NCBI GenBank assembly: GCA_036417435.1
Contig: CM070899.1
Coordinates: forward strand, 177,039,494-177,103,493
Length of the DNA: 64,000 bases
Reading direction: 5' to 3'
Source of the DNA: Inia geoffrensis
Taxonomy: Eukaryota > Chordata > Mammalia > Artiodactyla > Iniidae
How positions within the stretch are numbered: the first letter of the stretch is position 1; each line of letters starts with the position of its first letter. The position numbers and the translations under genes are program-made. The notes under the pieces are model-generated. The model was not told the DNA's origin, ran no database searches, and saw nothing but the letters and a program-made list of their open reading frames with translations. Shown one piece after another: positions 12,352 through 24,141 of this stretch.

Positions 12352-12800
12352 ACATTTTTAAAAAGACTTTACTTTCTTGAGCAGTTTTAGATTTACAGAA
12401 AAATTGAACAGAAAGTCTGCACTCATCCCCCCAACCCCCCTCTCAGTTTCTCCTATTATCAACATCACGCATTAATGTAGTATATTTGTTGCAGGGGATG
12501 ATTATTACTAACTAAAGTTCATAATATTCATTAGGGTTTGCTCTTTGTGTTGTAGACTCCATAAGTTTTGACAGATGTAAAATGACAAGCATCTACCATT
12601 ATGATATCACGCAGAGTAGTTTCATTTCCCTAAAAATGCCCCGTGCTCCACCTATTCATCCTTTCCCTGCCCCCTCCTCAACCCCACAACCCCTGGCAAC
12701 CACTGACCTTTTCTCTGTTTCCATTGTTTTGCCTTTTCCAGAATGTTATATGTAGTTGGAGTCATGTGTTATATAGCCTTTTCTCACATCAGCATTTTTA
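12352..12800 (-). mobile_element. Old L1 (L1M-like) fragment
   Basis: Antisense L1 sequence: 'gagcagttttagatttacag', 'ttagggtttgctctttgtgt', 'cctggcaaccactgacc', 'ttgccttttccagaatg'. Typical of ancient L1M 3' regions. Confidence 0.75.
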
Positions 12801-12826
12801 GGTGAGAGAAAAATAAATGTGTTTTT

Positions 12827-13052
12827 TTTGGTGTTTTTTTTTTTTGTGGTACGCGGGCCTTTCACTGCTGTGGCCTCTCACTGCTGTGGCCTCTCCCGTT
12901 GCGGAGCACAGGCTCCGGACGCGCAGGCTCAGCGGCCATGGCTCACGGGCCCAGCCGCTCCGCAGCACGTGGGATCCTCCCGGACCGGAGCATGAACCGG
13001 TGTCCCCTCCATCTGCAGGCGGACTCTCAACCACTGCGCCACCAGGGAAGCG
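12827..13052 (-). mobile_element. CHR SINE, cetacean long body
   Basis: Reverse element with poly(T), 'ggctcagcggccatggctca' and 'caaccactgcgccacc'. Perfect 13-bp duplication TAAATGTGTTTTT (12814-12826, 13053-13065). It carries a private 16-bp internal duplication (12862-12877, 12878-12893). Confidence 0.97.
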
Positions 13053-13746
13053 TAAATGTGTTTTTAAAGTCATTTATTCCCTTTGTAATAACAGCTTAAT
13101 CTTTATCCTAATGAAGTTAGTAAAGGCATAGAACAAATTTAGAAGACTGTATACTACATTAATAGAGACTTTGTCCCCAGGTGGGGTTTTGGGAAATTAT
13201 CACTTTAGGGTATTTATTTTACTGACAGGGGCTCTCCCTGGCTTAACTTGAGTTGGATTCCTAAGCCTGATCTTGGGTTTCGCTCTCTGTCCTCGCGGAA
13301 TCCAGTTTGAGCCTGAACACTGCTAAATCAGTTTAGAGAAAATACCCCACCCTTGGTATCTGATCAAATTCCTCATTCCCCACCCTCCACATTTTACCAT
13401 TCTGGCCTGCCTCTAGCAAGAATTCTGTTGGGTCTAGTAAGAATTCCTTACCGACGATGTTTCCTCTTAGTAATTTTTTGTCCACTGCCTCCCCAGCCTG
13501 TTCCATGCATGTGAATTCCCACATGTTCTCGTTGGAGTGGAGTCTCTCCCTCTATGAAGCCCCTCCCCCTCCCCCCCTTGAAAAAAGTCTGTCTTACCAT
13601 CTTTAATAAGTGTCATGAATCATTTTTTAACGCTGTAATGTTTGAATTTTTAATGATTACTTATGATTTTGTGACTGAAAAAATAATATATATACATATG
13701 TAGATTTAAAAATTTTCTTAAATTCAGAGGGATCAAAAGTAATCAC

Positions 13747-13951
13747 GAGGGTTTCCCTGGTGGCGCAGTGGTTGAGAGTCCGCCTGCCGATGCAGGGTTC
13801 GTGACCCCGGTCCGGGAAGATCCCACATGCCGCGGAGCGGCTGGGCCCGTGAGCCATGGCCGCTGATCCTGCGCGTCCGGAGCCTATGCTCCGCAACGGG
13901 AGAGGCCACAACAGTGAGAGGCCCGCGTACCGGAAAAAAAAAAAAAAAAAA
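13747..13951 (+). mobile_element. CHR SINE, cetacean long body
   Basis: Forward element from 'gtttccctggtggcgcagtg' to 'gaggcccgcgtaccgg' and an A19 tail. Short duplication AATCAC (13741-13746, 13952-13957). The 'aggggacacgg' segment is shortened in this copy. Confidence 0.95.
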
Positions 13952-14519
13952 AATCACTATATTAATATGAGTTTAATCTACCTACAGTGCTGTTATAACC
14001 GATTGACAGGTGTTATACAACTGAGGCCAAAACATGCAAATATGACTCCGCCCATGTGCAGGTAACTTAGTGCAGGGGAGTAATACAAAGAGAAGGCTGC
14101 TTTTAAAGAAACTACACAGTGAGATAAAGATATAGAGTAAACGCTGGAGAGCCTGGCAGCTAAACATTCGTTGACCAGAGGCAAATTAACTTGGAAAGGC
14201 TTAGATCTGGGACACTATCACATAGAGTGATGTTTTTCGAAGGCTGTGCAGAAGCCATTTTACCCTGGAACGCAGGGCTGAATAATCCCACTGGTAAGGG
14301 TTAGTGGTATGAACCAGTAAGCTTTAGGAGAGGGATGTAAAATTGTTTCAAGATAGTTTAAGAAATGTGAATACGCACCATTATTCCGCAAATACTTTGT
14401 ATCAAGACTTTCTTACTTTCGCCTAAAACTTTTGTTTGTTTGTGTATTTTTAATTCAACACACCTGGCTGACTGTGCCTTACGGTCACTCTAAAAGGAAA
14501 GTTGCCTTTCAGGGTTGTT

Positions 14520-14775
14520 ATTGATATTTATTCATGTTTATTGGTTGCTTTGATGGGTCCAGTACAGTACTAAGCAAGTCTATGTGTATGGTCTCATGTC
14601 ATCTGCACAACATCTGAGGTAGATATTAATATTAAACTCATGTCAGCTCTCCCAACAACCCTATGAGGCGGTTACTATTATTAAAAAGATCCATTTCACA
14701 AATAAAGACCCTTCCCAAGGACGCATAGCAAGTAAGTGGGCAGAGCCAGTGTTTGAAGTCAGGTTTGTTTCCATT
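14520..14775 (-). mobile_element. MIR SINE (possibly two overlapping relics)
   Basis: Antisense MIR features: 'ctctcccaacaaccctatga', 'ggcggttactattatt', 'aaataaagacccttcccaag', 'agcaagtaagtgggcagagcc'. The left half repeats similar motifs, so two relics may abut. Confidence 0.75.
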
Positions 14776-15697
14776 CCAGGCTTGAACTTTTACTCACACT
14801 GCTTTGTCTAAGAAGAAGTACAGGGGAAACGTTCTTGAGAGGATGGCCTCAAGAAGGGAAACCCTCTAATCGCAGACGCACGAAGCTGGTGGACCTTCAC
14901 TGTCCAGACGGGGTGGCTAAGTCATGTGGCTCTCAGTCACATGCTTGTGGCTGAGCCAGTGTGTAGAACCAGGGCCTCCAGATGCAGAGGCCTCTGCCAT
15001 TTCTCTCTGTACTTGCAGACATTTGTGTGGTGGTGATGGGAAGCTTATCTGCCTACCGGAGAATGTTAAGTCCTCCATTGTTGGTGAAAGACACCAGTCA
15101 GGTCCATGTCTTCCACGCTCCTGTTACTTAACATTGAACTGTGTGTCTCTCTGAGCAAGAATTCCATGTCTAAAGTTATTACTGAGCTACACCCATCATT
15201 TTAAGCAACACTTTAAAATTTTGCTAAGTGTATAATCTAGACAAAACGCTTGATGAAGAGCAGGTGGTTGCCAGGGGACGCGAGACGGCATTCACAGAGC
15301 ACAAACATCTTCCTAATATACTTTTTCTAATAAAAAATAGAAAGCTGAGAAAGCAGTAAATTTAACTAGGGTGAGGGAATTGAAAAAATAAACCATGTTT
15401 CACGGACTTATTTTTTTTTTTTTACCATGTTCGATACCATCATTTAAACTCCAGTCAGTATCACAGCCATCTTCTGATGGAGTCAAACTCTTAGAACTTG
15501 CCTCTGTGTATTTGGAGCGTCTTACACTTGTGTTACTGTTAACTATAAATAGATGATCTTCAAAACTACTTGCTGATCAGGTGTGCAGGATAACTACTCT
15601 GTTACTAAATATGCCTGTGGTGTCTTGTCAGGGGCACAGGACAGAATACCACAGAAAGGCTGAGAGAAATGGACTCTAAACTCACCTGGCCCAGAAC

Positions 15698-15702
<5 letters not shown>

Positions 15703-15732
<30 letters not shown>
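15703..15732 (+). repeat. (AC)n microsatellite
   Basis: About 15 AC units. Confidence 0.98.
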
Positions 15733-15735
<3 letters not shown>

Positions 15736-15889
15736 TCTCTTTCTACATGAGACAAAGTGATACCTAGTTGCATTACCAATTAACGTCTCTTTCTAGAAGC
15801 CCCTCTAAGCATTCCTCATCATACAGTTTGGGGGAAGACACTAGTAATCCCTGAACACCCTCACCCAATACAGATTTCTCCCCTGTGGT

Positions 15890-16425
15890 TTGCTGTTGCA
15901 GCCCCTCATCTGTTTCCCTTGAGAAAGAAAAATAAAAGAGGAGCCGCCAAACTTCAGAAGCTGTTCAGGCATTCACAGCTGGGCCATGTTTTTCTGCTCT
16001 TAGACATAAACAATCTCGTGGCACATCAAGCTCAGACCAGGCTACTCTGAGACCAGGATAAAATGAGACAAAGCAAGGCCACTTCATAATTTTGTCTCAG
16101 CACAGACCAAGCCAGGCCACTATACAAGCCACAGAATGGCAAACATTCGCTCTCTCACTGAATGTGTAATGGCTGCGTCTGTACCCTGGCAGAGAAACAC
16201 CCCCGTTTTCTGGCAGCATCCAACGTGGAGCAAAGCCCCACTTCCTTAGACCCTCCCCCAAGTCATCCAACTGGGTTCTTCCAACCAGATTTTTTCTAAC
16301 ACCCTCTCATGGAGATGCTCTGCAACTCCACATGGTGTGTGTTCTCTTTGCTCTGACGAGTAATAAACCAACTTGTTCAGCCACAGGTGGTCTTTGGCTG
16401 GAGGGAACTGACCCCTCATAGAGTG
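15890..16425 (+). mobile_element. Possible degenerate LTR (ERV1-like)
   Basis: A candidate only. It starts near 'tgttgcagcccctc', has repeated 'cagaccaggc'/'cagaccaagcc' modules, then 'tttgctctgacgagtaataaa' as a poly(A) region, and ends near 'actgacccctca'. No retroviral coding remnant is seen beside it. Confidence 0.35.
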
Positions 16426-16479
16426 GACTAATGTTTTAATTATTTTATCTGTTTACTTTTCCTCCCATTTCCTCAACTA

Positions 16480-16600
16480 GACCACAGGCTTCCAGAGGTT
16501 AGAGACCATGCCTATTCTGTCCTCTATTATATTCAAAGTACCTAGGCCTTATCTGGACTGTAGTAGATGCTCAGTATTTGCTGACTAAATAAAAGAAGGT
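16480..16600 (+). mobile_element. L2 3'-end fragment
   Basis: L2-like 3' end: 'agaccacaggcttccagagg', 'accatgcctattctgtcc', 'agatgctcagtatttgctga'. Confidence 0.65.
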
Positions 16601-17478
16601 TGGCATGGGGGATAAGGGGGTGGGAATCGGGAGTAGATTCATATTCCCTGCATTCCTCACATCTCTCCTATAAGAGAGGAATTCAGCAATTAGGTAGTTG
16701 TCAGCCCGTGGGGAGGAAGTACTATCAACGTACACTGGAAAATGTACATAAAACCACATTATAAACCATACTTACTCTTATCCTAACATTACCGTTAGCG
16801 GTAATAAAAATCATTCCCCTCAAGTTTGGGTTTCAACTGTTCCCATCAATAGCTGTGAAGATGTTTTCTTAGTTCCCCCTCCTATATTCTTTATTGTTTT
16901 GCTCTCTAATTACAAAAGCAATACCTATCTATTTCAGTATTTGGATACTGTGGAAAATGTAGACATATGAAGTACAGAAAATAAACCCATGTCCTGTTCT
17001 CAAAGCAGGCTCCTTTCCCCCAAATTCAAGTTTACATAACCCTGTGGTTTGGAAATTGAGACTCAATATTTAAGCATTTAGAGATTTAAAGAGCAATGCA
17101 AATTATGTGAGGTATTTAAGAAAGGAATTTTCGAAGGTATTAATGAGAGGACTCAGGAATGCCAGCATCCTGACCTGTCAATCAGCCAATCACCCTGCTG
17201 CCTCTTACGTTTGCTCAACCCACCCTGAATAATGACCACAGGAAACAAAGTTTCTCTTTATTATTTGTGCCTGAGCTTGAGAGAACCTGGGTAAAACTAG
17301 GCTGGCATTGGTAGTTAGGCATAGAGCAATAGGACAGGTAGGGATGGGACAGGAGTGGTGGTGGAGAAGTGGTGGTGTGTGCGGGGTGCTTCCTATCTCT
17401 GACAGCAGTCCAAGTCTTGTGGCCAGCCTTACATATAGTTCAGGAACTGTTAGCCATGACCAGCAGGCTCAGAAATAC

Positions 17479-17508
17479 ATATCTATATCTATATCTATAT
17501 CATCTATC
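17479..17508 (+). repeat. (ATATCT)n simple repeat
   Basis: About four ATATCT units followed by an imperfect extension. Confidence 0.9.
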
Positions 17509-17989
17509 TTTTCCATTCCCTTTCCTTCCATGATAATTCCTTTTATTATCTTCCTCGATGGATTGCAATCCTTTGAACGAGTTCATCTGACCAAATTGCA
17601 TATTTTGGGAGAGCATCAATTGCAATTGTGTACCTCCTTTCTTCTCTTACAAAATCGAGTCATATATTTATCAGACAAAAATCATTATCAAAAAGTTGAT
17701 AATATAAAAACTGCACAGACCAGTGCTGTGGTTCTGATGTCAATAAGCAAAAACGTTAGTTGATGCCAACAAACAATATTGTAAGTAATACACAGACACT
17801 TTAGCACTATTTACTCATTACTGCTCACTACAATTTAGCGGTCACTCTGTACTTATGCATGACACTAATTATGTGTTAGGTTGATAAAACTGGGGTTGTT
17901 AAAACTCTAGCATGTTGGAACACACTAGTAACCATCTGTTCCATCTAATACATCTCAGGAATCCCTATGATGTCAGCAGCAGCCAATCA

Positions 17990-18115
17990 GAGCTTCTGTT
18001 GGCATGTAGTCACTCGACTAAATAACTGTTTACTCCTTACCATGTGCCAGGCACATACTGAGTACTGTCCCAAAGTAGATGAATGAAACAGTCCCTCTGT
18101 GGAGAGCTCATAGTG
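17990..18115 (-). mobile_element. L2 3'-end fragment
   Basis: Antisense L2 signature: 'ttaccatgtgccaggcacat', then 'atgaatgaaacagtccctc' and 'ggagagctcatagtg'. Confidence 0.65.
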
Positions 18116-18889
18116 AATTACCAGTGTAATAAACACACTGTCAGTGTATTACAATAAAAAGCAAAGAAACTGATATTTAACTGGTTTGTGTAACCTTATG
18201 AAATTATGATTTTTACTCATCTTTAAGAAATATTAGAAATAGCGCTAATTCCCCACTATTAGGTTCCTGGACTCCTGGTGGGGACCACTGATAATGTCAC
18301 AAATTTCAGAAAATAACACCAATGTCTCAGTAGGTCAGAACCTCTATTCTCAGTTTTATTATTATTAGCCTATGGTTTTAAAAAGTCTTAAATATGAAAA
18401 GCTCTTAGTTATCAGTTATAAAATGAGGAGAAACATAATAAAGTACTTTGAAGTTGTGAAACATATCTGAATTAAGTGATATTGCTTCCAACTGAATCCC
18501 AAGGTGCTGAAGTTCTTACAGTTTTTATCAGGATGGTCTTGGATGCAAAACTCCAGTCATCACTGTCATAAAGTCACTCTTTAAAATAAGATATTATTTA
18601 AGAACTTTATATATTAGGAACCCCCTTTCTATTCCTGTCAAAGATCATCACTCCCTTTACTCAATTAATTGCTGATCTGACTCAACTAGATAAACACCAC
18701 ACTTACAGAATAACACACTCCATTTCAGTTTCATAAGGTTTTCAGATGGGTCTTAGAAATTTCATTCCAAAAAGCACCCAAAGATCTTCAGAATCTGCTC
18801 TAATTAGACTCATCTTCATCATAAAGATCTACTCATGAGACTGAATGGAATTTCCTTTCTCCCCAGGAAAGACCTTGGACCTGGGAATT

Positions 18890-19100
18890 GTATGGTGCAA
18901 CAATAGAGTGTTTGCTCTGGAGTGGCACTGCCTAGGGTTCAACCCTTCTCTTGCCACTTACTGTATATTCTGTACCTTAATTTTCTCACCTGTAAAGTGG
19001 TATAAATAATAGTGCTTATCTCAAAAAATGGTTGTGAGGGTGAGCTGAGCTAATATATGGAAAATTCTTAAACAGTGCCTGGAACATACTGAGGGTTCAA
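18890..19100 (+). mobile_element. MIR SINE
   Basis: Near-complete MIR order: 'ggagtggcactgcctagggt', 'tcttgccacttactg', 'ttttctcacctgtaaagtgg', 'ggttgtgagggtgagctgag', 'cagtgcctggaacatactga'. Confidence 0.88.
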
Positions 19101-20109
19101 TAATGTTAGTCATTAGTATGTGGTTTTACTCAAAATTGTTCGGTTAAAAATGGTATTTCCTGATGTGAAGGTAATCAGAAAATTTCTCAAGTAGTGGCTT
19201 GAGGAGAGGTGGGCTCCCCAAATAAGTTTTTTTTAAATTTGTTTTTTAATAAAGGTCCTTTGATCTTGGCTTATTAATGAGTAAACAGAGATCCAACAGA
19301 GAGTGCCTTTCTTCCTAGATGGCTTTTCAGTAGTAATGCAAAAATTGCTATGTACTTAAAAGTTTGCTTCCTGAGCCTAGTGGGTTTTTTTCCCAAGTAT
19401 CAAATAATGACTGATAGAATTGATTGACGTAGTAAGAATATTCTGCCTACGTCTAGCTATCATACTCACAAGGAATCCATTAAATGAATCAACATATGTT
19501 CATGGTAGCCAAGATGCAAAGAAATTCAATATCCCTAATGTTGTAGAGAAGGGACCACAGTTTTAGCAACATTTATTGACTCATCTTGCATCTCTCTGAG
19601 TCATTTGTAACCTCCCAAACTCTTCTTAAACTCAATCCTCTTCTGAGAAAATGTCCAAGTAAGTGATACAGTGAGGTACTTTTGAGGCTCTGATCTCACT
19701 TACAGAGCAAGAGATAGAGGAAATTTCTCTCTGGAAAAAAGAAAAAAAAAGCTCTATAGAAAAGGAGAAGTTTCTATTTTCCACCAACTATTTTGAGATT
19801 GTTTTCCTATCCTTGTTTTTTTTAGCTCTGGAAACTCGTGAGTACCTGAATGGGAAGGAGAGATTGCATTCAGATTTCTTTTAAAAAATGACTTAGCAAT
19901 CCAAAAATGTTTAACCAGAAGCTATTTTAATAAGTGATAAATCTTTACATTAGTGAGATTTACAGAGTGACGGCAGAAGTTTTGTGGTGCAAGCCAATTT
20001 AGTATAGTGTAGGTTAGAAAGTCTTATGGAATGACAAGAATAGCTTTTTTCTATTTGGAGGATTACTCAAATATCTTGGTGGAGATTGCTTCCTTTAGAC
20101 TCTCAATTT

Positions 20110-20470
20110 CATTTTTTAAAAAATAAATTATTTATTTTATTTATTTTTGGCTGCATTGTGTCTTTGTTGCTGTGTGCGGGCTTTTTCTAGATGTGGCGAG
20201 CGGTGGCTACTCTAAGTTGCGGTGTGCGGGCTTCTCATTGCAGTGGCTTCTCTCGTTGTGGAGCACAGGCTCTAGGCACATGGGCTTCAGTAGTTGCAGC
20301 ACGTGGGCTCAGTAGTTGTGGCTCGCGGGCTCTAGAGCACAGGCTCAGTAGTTGTGGCACACAGGCTTAGTTGCTCTGCAGCATGTGGGATCTTCCTGGA
20401 CCAGGGCTCGAACCCGTGTCCCCCGTATTGGCAGGCATATTCTTAACCACTGCACCACCAGGGAAGTTCC
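20110..20470 (-). mobile_element. CHR-2-type SINE, long form
   Basis: Reverse long form from (TTTA)n 'ggctgcattgtgtctttg' to 'caccaccagggaagttcc'. Perfect 14-bp duplication TAGACTCTCAATTT (20096-20109, 20471-20484). Confidence 0.97.
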
Positions 20471-20704
20471 TAGACTCTCAATTTTAGAACAGTAATTCCT
20501 GACACAAGAAAGAGGACGAAGCAAAATGCCTATTTAGTTATTTGGTTTTTAAGAGAAAAATAGAAAATGTTCAACTCAATTTACTCAGGTACAAGGGATA
20601 TATGTTTTATTCAAAAATCATGCTCAGTTAAGGGAATGAGACACATTTTGAGGAAGGAAGTAAAAGGATAAAAACTGTGTGTTGATAAAATGCCTAGTAA
20701 TTCA

Positions 20705-21390
20705 TTCTCTTTTAGCAGCTTTATGAGATATAATTCACATACGGTACAATTCACCAGTTTAAAGCATACACTCAGTGTTTAAAAATATACTTACAGAGTC
20801 GTGCAATCATCACTGTAATCCAATTCTAGAACATTTTCACCACCTCCCAAAGAAACTTTGTACCCATTGGCGGGCACTCCCACTTCCCCATCCCCCCTCA
20901 TTTCCCCGTCCAAAGACTTAGGCAACCACTAATATACTATCTCTCTCCATAGTTTTGTGTTTATTTTGGTTAAAGATTGTCCAGCGGTGAGAAGTTTATC
21001 TTTTTTTTTTGGCCTCGAGGCATGTGGGATCTTATTTCCCCCACCAGTGATTGAACCCGTGCCCCCTGCTGTGTAAGCAGGAACCCTAACCACTGAACAG
21101 CCAGGGAATTCCTATATCTAATTGCGGTTTTGATTTACATTTCCCTAAAAACAATGGTGTCGAGTATCTTTTCATGTGCTTACATTCCCTTTGGAGAAAT
21201 GTTTATTAAAACCCTTTGCTTATTTTTAAAATTAGTTTGTCTTTTTATTGTCGAGTATAAGAGGTCTTTAACACATTCTGGAGAAACCCCTTATCAGATA
21301 TGTGATTTGCAAATATTTCTCCCAGTCTGTGGGTTGTGTTTTCACTTAGTAATTGTTCTTTTGACCACTGCTTATCCCTGGAAACTCCAA
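20705..21390 (-). mobile_element. Old L1 (L1M-like) fragment interrupted by a SINE
   Basis: Antisense L1: 'gagatataattcacatacgg', 'aaagcatacactcagtg', then after the SINE 'ggttttgatttacatttccc', 'tttcatgtgcttacattccc', 'cttatcagatatgtgatttg'. Confidence 0.82.
21001..21112 (-). mobile_element. CHR-type SINE nested in L1
   Basis: Reverse SINE: T10, 'catgtgggatcttatttccc', 'gaacagccagggaattcc'. L1 sequence resumes directly on its right side. The duplication is short (TATCT). Confidence 0.92.
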
Positions 21391-21776
21391 GTATTCAATC
21401 CAGTTCAAGGCTACATCAACAGATCCGACTTTTTTTTTTTTCAGCAGGCAGTCTAATAATCCATTCCCACTTCACTATACATCTTCTTCCACAAAAACAA
21501 GTAGTTCTGGTAAAGTTGCCTCCTTAATCCTTGGCTTCCTTCAGAAAATGTGATCTCAGATCTCCGTGGGAAAGCCTACACACAGTCTAAAGACAGGTAC
21601 TCTCTTTTATTTGTAACAAGAAATGTTTTCAATTTTCTGCTTGAGAAGGTGTTCCAGACATTTGGTTCAAAAAAAATTCAGCAGGCTAAAGGCCTCTCTC
21701 TCATTTTCAGGCATTAATTTTGAACTAAGTCATTATCTGAGGCTTGTCACATTGTTTTCATCAAGAATAAAGAATA

Positions 21777-21903
21777 GGGAATTCCCTGGTGGTCCAGCGG
21801 TTAGGACTCAGCGCTCTCACTGCTGGGGCTCACGTTCGATCTCTGGTCCGGGAACTAAGATCCTGCAAGCCTCTCGGCCTGGCCAAAAAATAAAATAAAA
21901 TGA
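21777..21903 (+). mobile_element. CHR-type SINE
   Basis: Forward head 'gggaattccctggtggtcca', B-box-like 'cgttcgatctctggtccggg' and an A-rich (AAAAT)n tail. No clear duplication. Confidence 0.92.
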
Positions 21904-21967
21904 AAAAGTTTTACCACTCAAGAGTAGAACTATAACCAGGTATCATGGTATATATAAGTAAATTCAA

Positions 21968-22029
21968 AGAAGAGTCCTAATTAAGGACTCTTCTATAATA
22001 ATGAGTGCAATTAATTACACTCATTATTA
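21968..22029. repeat. Two adjacent perfect hairpins
   Basis: AGAAGAGTCCT / AGGACTCTTCT (21968-21978, 21984-21994; 5-base loop) is followed at once by TAATAATGAGTG / CACTCATTATTA (21996-22007, 22018-22029; 10-base loop). Both have perfect arms. Confidence 0.95.
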
Positions 22030-22546
22030 GTATCTATTTTAAGGTTTAAGATTCATCTACCCCTTTTAGTTCTAAATGTATATATGAATATTTGTATCCC
22101 TCTTATGACATGATAGATTAGTGATTAGTTTCCTTGGGTTAAAAAAAAAATACCTACACCAACATTAAAGATACTCTAACCATGACATATATAACTAGAT
22201 GCCTATTAACCTACTATTAAAAATTAATCATAAACATACATAGTATTTATAATTTCTTCTTTGCTCCACAGTCCTCAAAGTTTAATACAATGGAGTAAAT
22301 GTCCTTTCTCATTTTATAGGCCATGAAATGAAAGCATGGGCTTCAGTCTAAGATGTGAGAGGCATTTATATATGTACACATAGTAAATATAAGTACAGAT
22401 TTGTTTCGTTTTAGTCTTTTTAGGTATATGTGAACTTCCTCAAACTGAAAAGATGTATTGTTTTCATGAGGAAAGTGCCAGCTCCTCTTTAAACATTGAT
22501 TTATTCAACAAACATAGTACTTTTTTTTAAACAGCAATATTGCCTT

Positions 22547-22844
22547 TTATTTATTAATTAATATATTTATTTATTTTTCACTGCGTTGGGTTTTTGTTGC
22601 TGCACGTGGGCTTTCTCTAGTTGTGGCGAGCAGGGGCTACTTACTCTTCACTGCGGTGCGTGGGCTTCTCATTGCGGTGGCTTCTCTTGTTGTGGAGCAC
22701 GAGCTCTAGAGCACAGGCTCAATAGTTGCAGCACAAAGACTTTGTTGCTCTGCAGCATGTGGGATCTTCCCGGACCAGGGCTCGAACCTGCGTTCCGTGC
22801 ATTGGCAGGCGGATTCTTAACCACTGTGCCACAAGGGGAGCACA
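22547..22844 (-). mobile_element. CHR-2-type SINE, long form
   Basis: Reverse long form: (TTTA)n, 'ggctttctctagttgtggcg', 'catgtgggatcttcccggac', 'aaccactgtgccac'. No secure duplication. Confidence 0.93.
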
Positions 22845-23019
22845 ACAATCGTTGTATTAATGGAGAGCCTAAGTGAAGATTCAACAGGGAAAAGGAACTG
22901 ATCATTTCCTGACCTTTACAAAGCTTGTTTGTAATCCAGGAAATGGGCAAGTAACGAATGGTACCCAGACTTGCACGGAATAAGCATCACCTAAACTGAG
23001 ACCTCATGGGTGAATCAGT

Positions 23020-23275
23020 TATCCAGATGAAGTGTTCAAGCAAAGGGAGCAGAATGTACAAAAGCCTAGAGGATAGAGAGACAGGGTCCCATTAGGGGAC
23101 TTAATGTCATTTCCTATGACTGGAGGATAAAGGGGAGGCACATCATGTGTGTTGGGAGGTGAGGGCTGAAAAGGAAGCCAAGAGCCTGACAACCAAGCCC
23201 ACTAAACTTTTAGGAAAAGCCATGGGGAGCCGCACAGGATCTGAAGCAGAGGAGGGTAACAGGATGAGATTTGTA
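23020..23275 (+). mobile_element. Ancient mammalian interspersed repeat, family not assigned
   Basis: Resembles a common mammal-wide repeat with 'caaaagcctagaggat', 'gggaggtgagggctg', 'ggtaacaggatgagatttg'. A second relic of the same type may lie at 61650-62060. Named from general resemblance only. Confidence 0.35.
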
Positions 23276-23299
23276 GTTTAGAGATACAAGAGTAATGAT

Positions 23300-23388
23300 A
23301 AAAACAATAATGATTGCTAATATTTATTGTGTTGCTAACATACCAGACAGTATGCTAAACGTTTTATATCGTACACTTTCTAATATAT
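23300..23388 (-). mobile_element. MIR fragment adjoining a SINE
   Basis: Antisense MIR end: 'atttattgtgttgctaacat', 'ccagacagtatgctaaacg'. The SINE to its right duplicated its last 10 bases. Confidence 0.6.
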
Positions 23389-23773
23389 ATATATATTTTT
23401 AAATATTTATTTTATTTGTTTATTTTTTTGGCTGCATCAGGTCTTAGTTGTAGTGCAAGGGGTCTTCGTCGAGGCGTGCAGGATCTTTCGTTGCAGTGCA
23501 TGTCCTTCCTTGTGGTGCGTGGGTTTCTCTCTAGCTGTGGCGTGTGGGTTTTCTCCTTCTAGCTGTGGCGCGTGGGCCCCAGGATGTGTGGGCTTTGTAG
23601 TTTGTGGCACGCGGGCTTCTCTAGTTGAGGCGCGCGTGCAAGCTCAATAACTGTGGTGTGCAGGCTTCGTTGCCCCGTGGCATGTGGGATCTTAGTTCCC
23701 CGACCAGGGATCAAACTCCTGTCCCCTGCATTGGAAGGTGGATTCTTTACCACTGGACCACCAGGGAAGTCCC
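23389..23773 (-). mobile_element. CHR-type SINE, long variant
   Basis: Reverse element: 'ggctgcatcaggtcttagtt', repeated 'gtggcgtgtggg' modules, 'gaccagggatcaaac', 'ccaccagggaagtccc'. Duplication TCTAATATAT (23379-23388, 23774-23783). Its middle differs from the other long copies. Confidence 0.93.
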
Positions 23774-24101
23774 TCTAATATATTTTCAAGTAAGATGACT
23801 GTAGCTGGCACTAAAAGCTAGATACATTTTGTTTTAATTGTCAGAAACTGGAAAGGAGGAACACATTTTAGTTTACTTAAGTAGGGCTTTGTTCAATAAT
23901 CACCAGTGCCAGTGTGACTTTTTGTGAAGAATGGACCCTAGCTTTAGAGAACATAATTTGAAAATGTAAACAAACAGGATACTTTTCATTTTGAGAACAT
24001 AGAATTATTTGGGGAAAGTGGTTAAACTACAGAGTACTTTTGAATAAGTTTGAATTATTTTAAATTTATTTCCCTATAGTGCAGTTTTGTGTCAGCATAA
24101 T

Positions 24102-24104
<3 letters not shown>

Positions 24105-24139
<35 letters not shown>
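24105..24139 (+). repeat. (TG)n microsatellite
   Basis: About 17 TG units. Confidence 0.98.

Positions 24140-24141
<2 letters not shown>

Larger units (their letters stand above)
13066..20095. other. Repeat-poor intergenic stretch
   Basis: Holds one SINE, MIR and L2 relics, two simple repeats and a possible LTR. A 151-codon frame at 17308-17763 crosses the ATATCT repeat (runs of Ile/Ser), so it is not credible as a gene. 16.6-17.5 and 19.1-20.1 kb have no recognised element. Confidence 0.5.

Noticed and set aside
12798..13131. Repeated 90-120 codon frames such as those at 12.8, 43.7, 47.7, 53.8, 58.9 and 62.5 kb
   Set aside because: They all lie in CHR SINEs and repeat the same pseudo-peptides from the SINE body. 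They are not genes.
17308..17763. 151-codon frame
   Set aside because: It crosses an ATATCT simple repeat giving Ile/Ser runs, and no domain or conserved pattern is visible.
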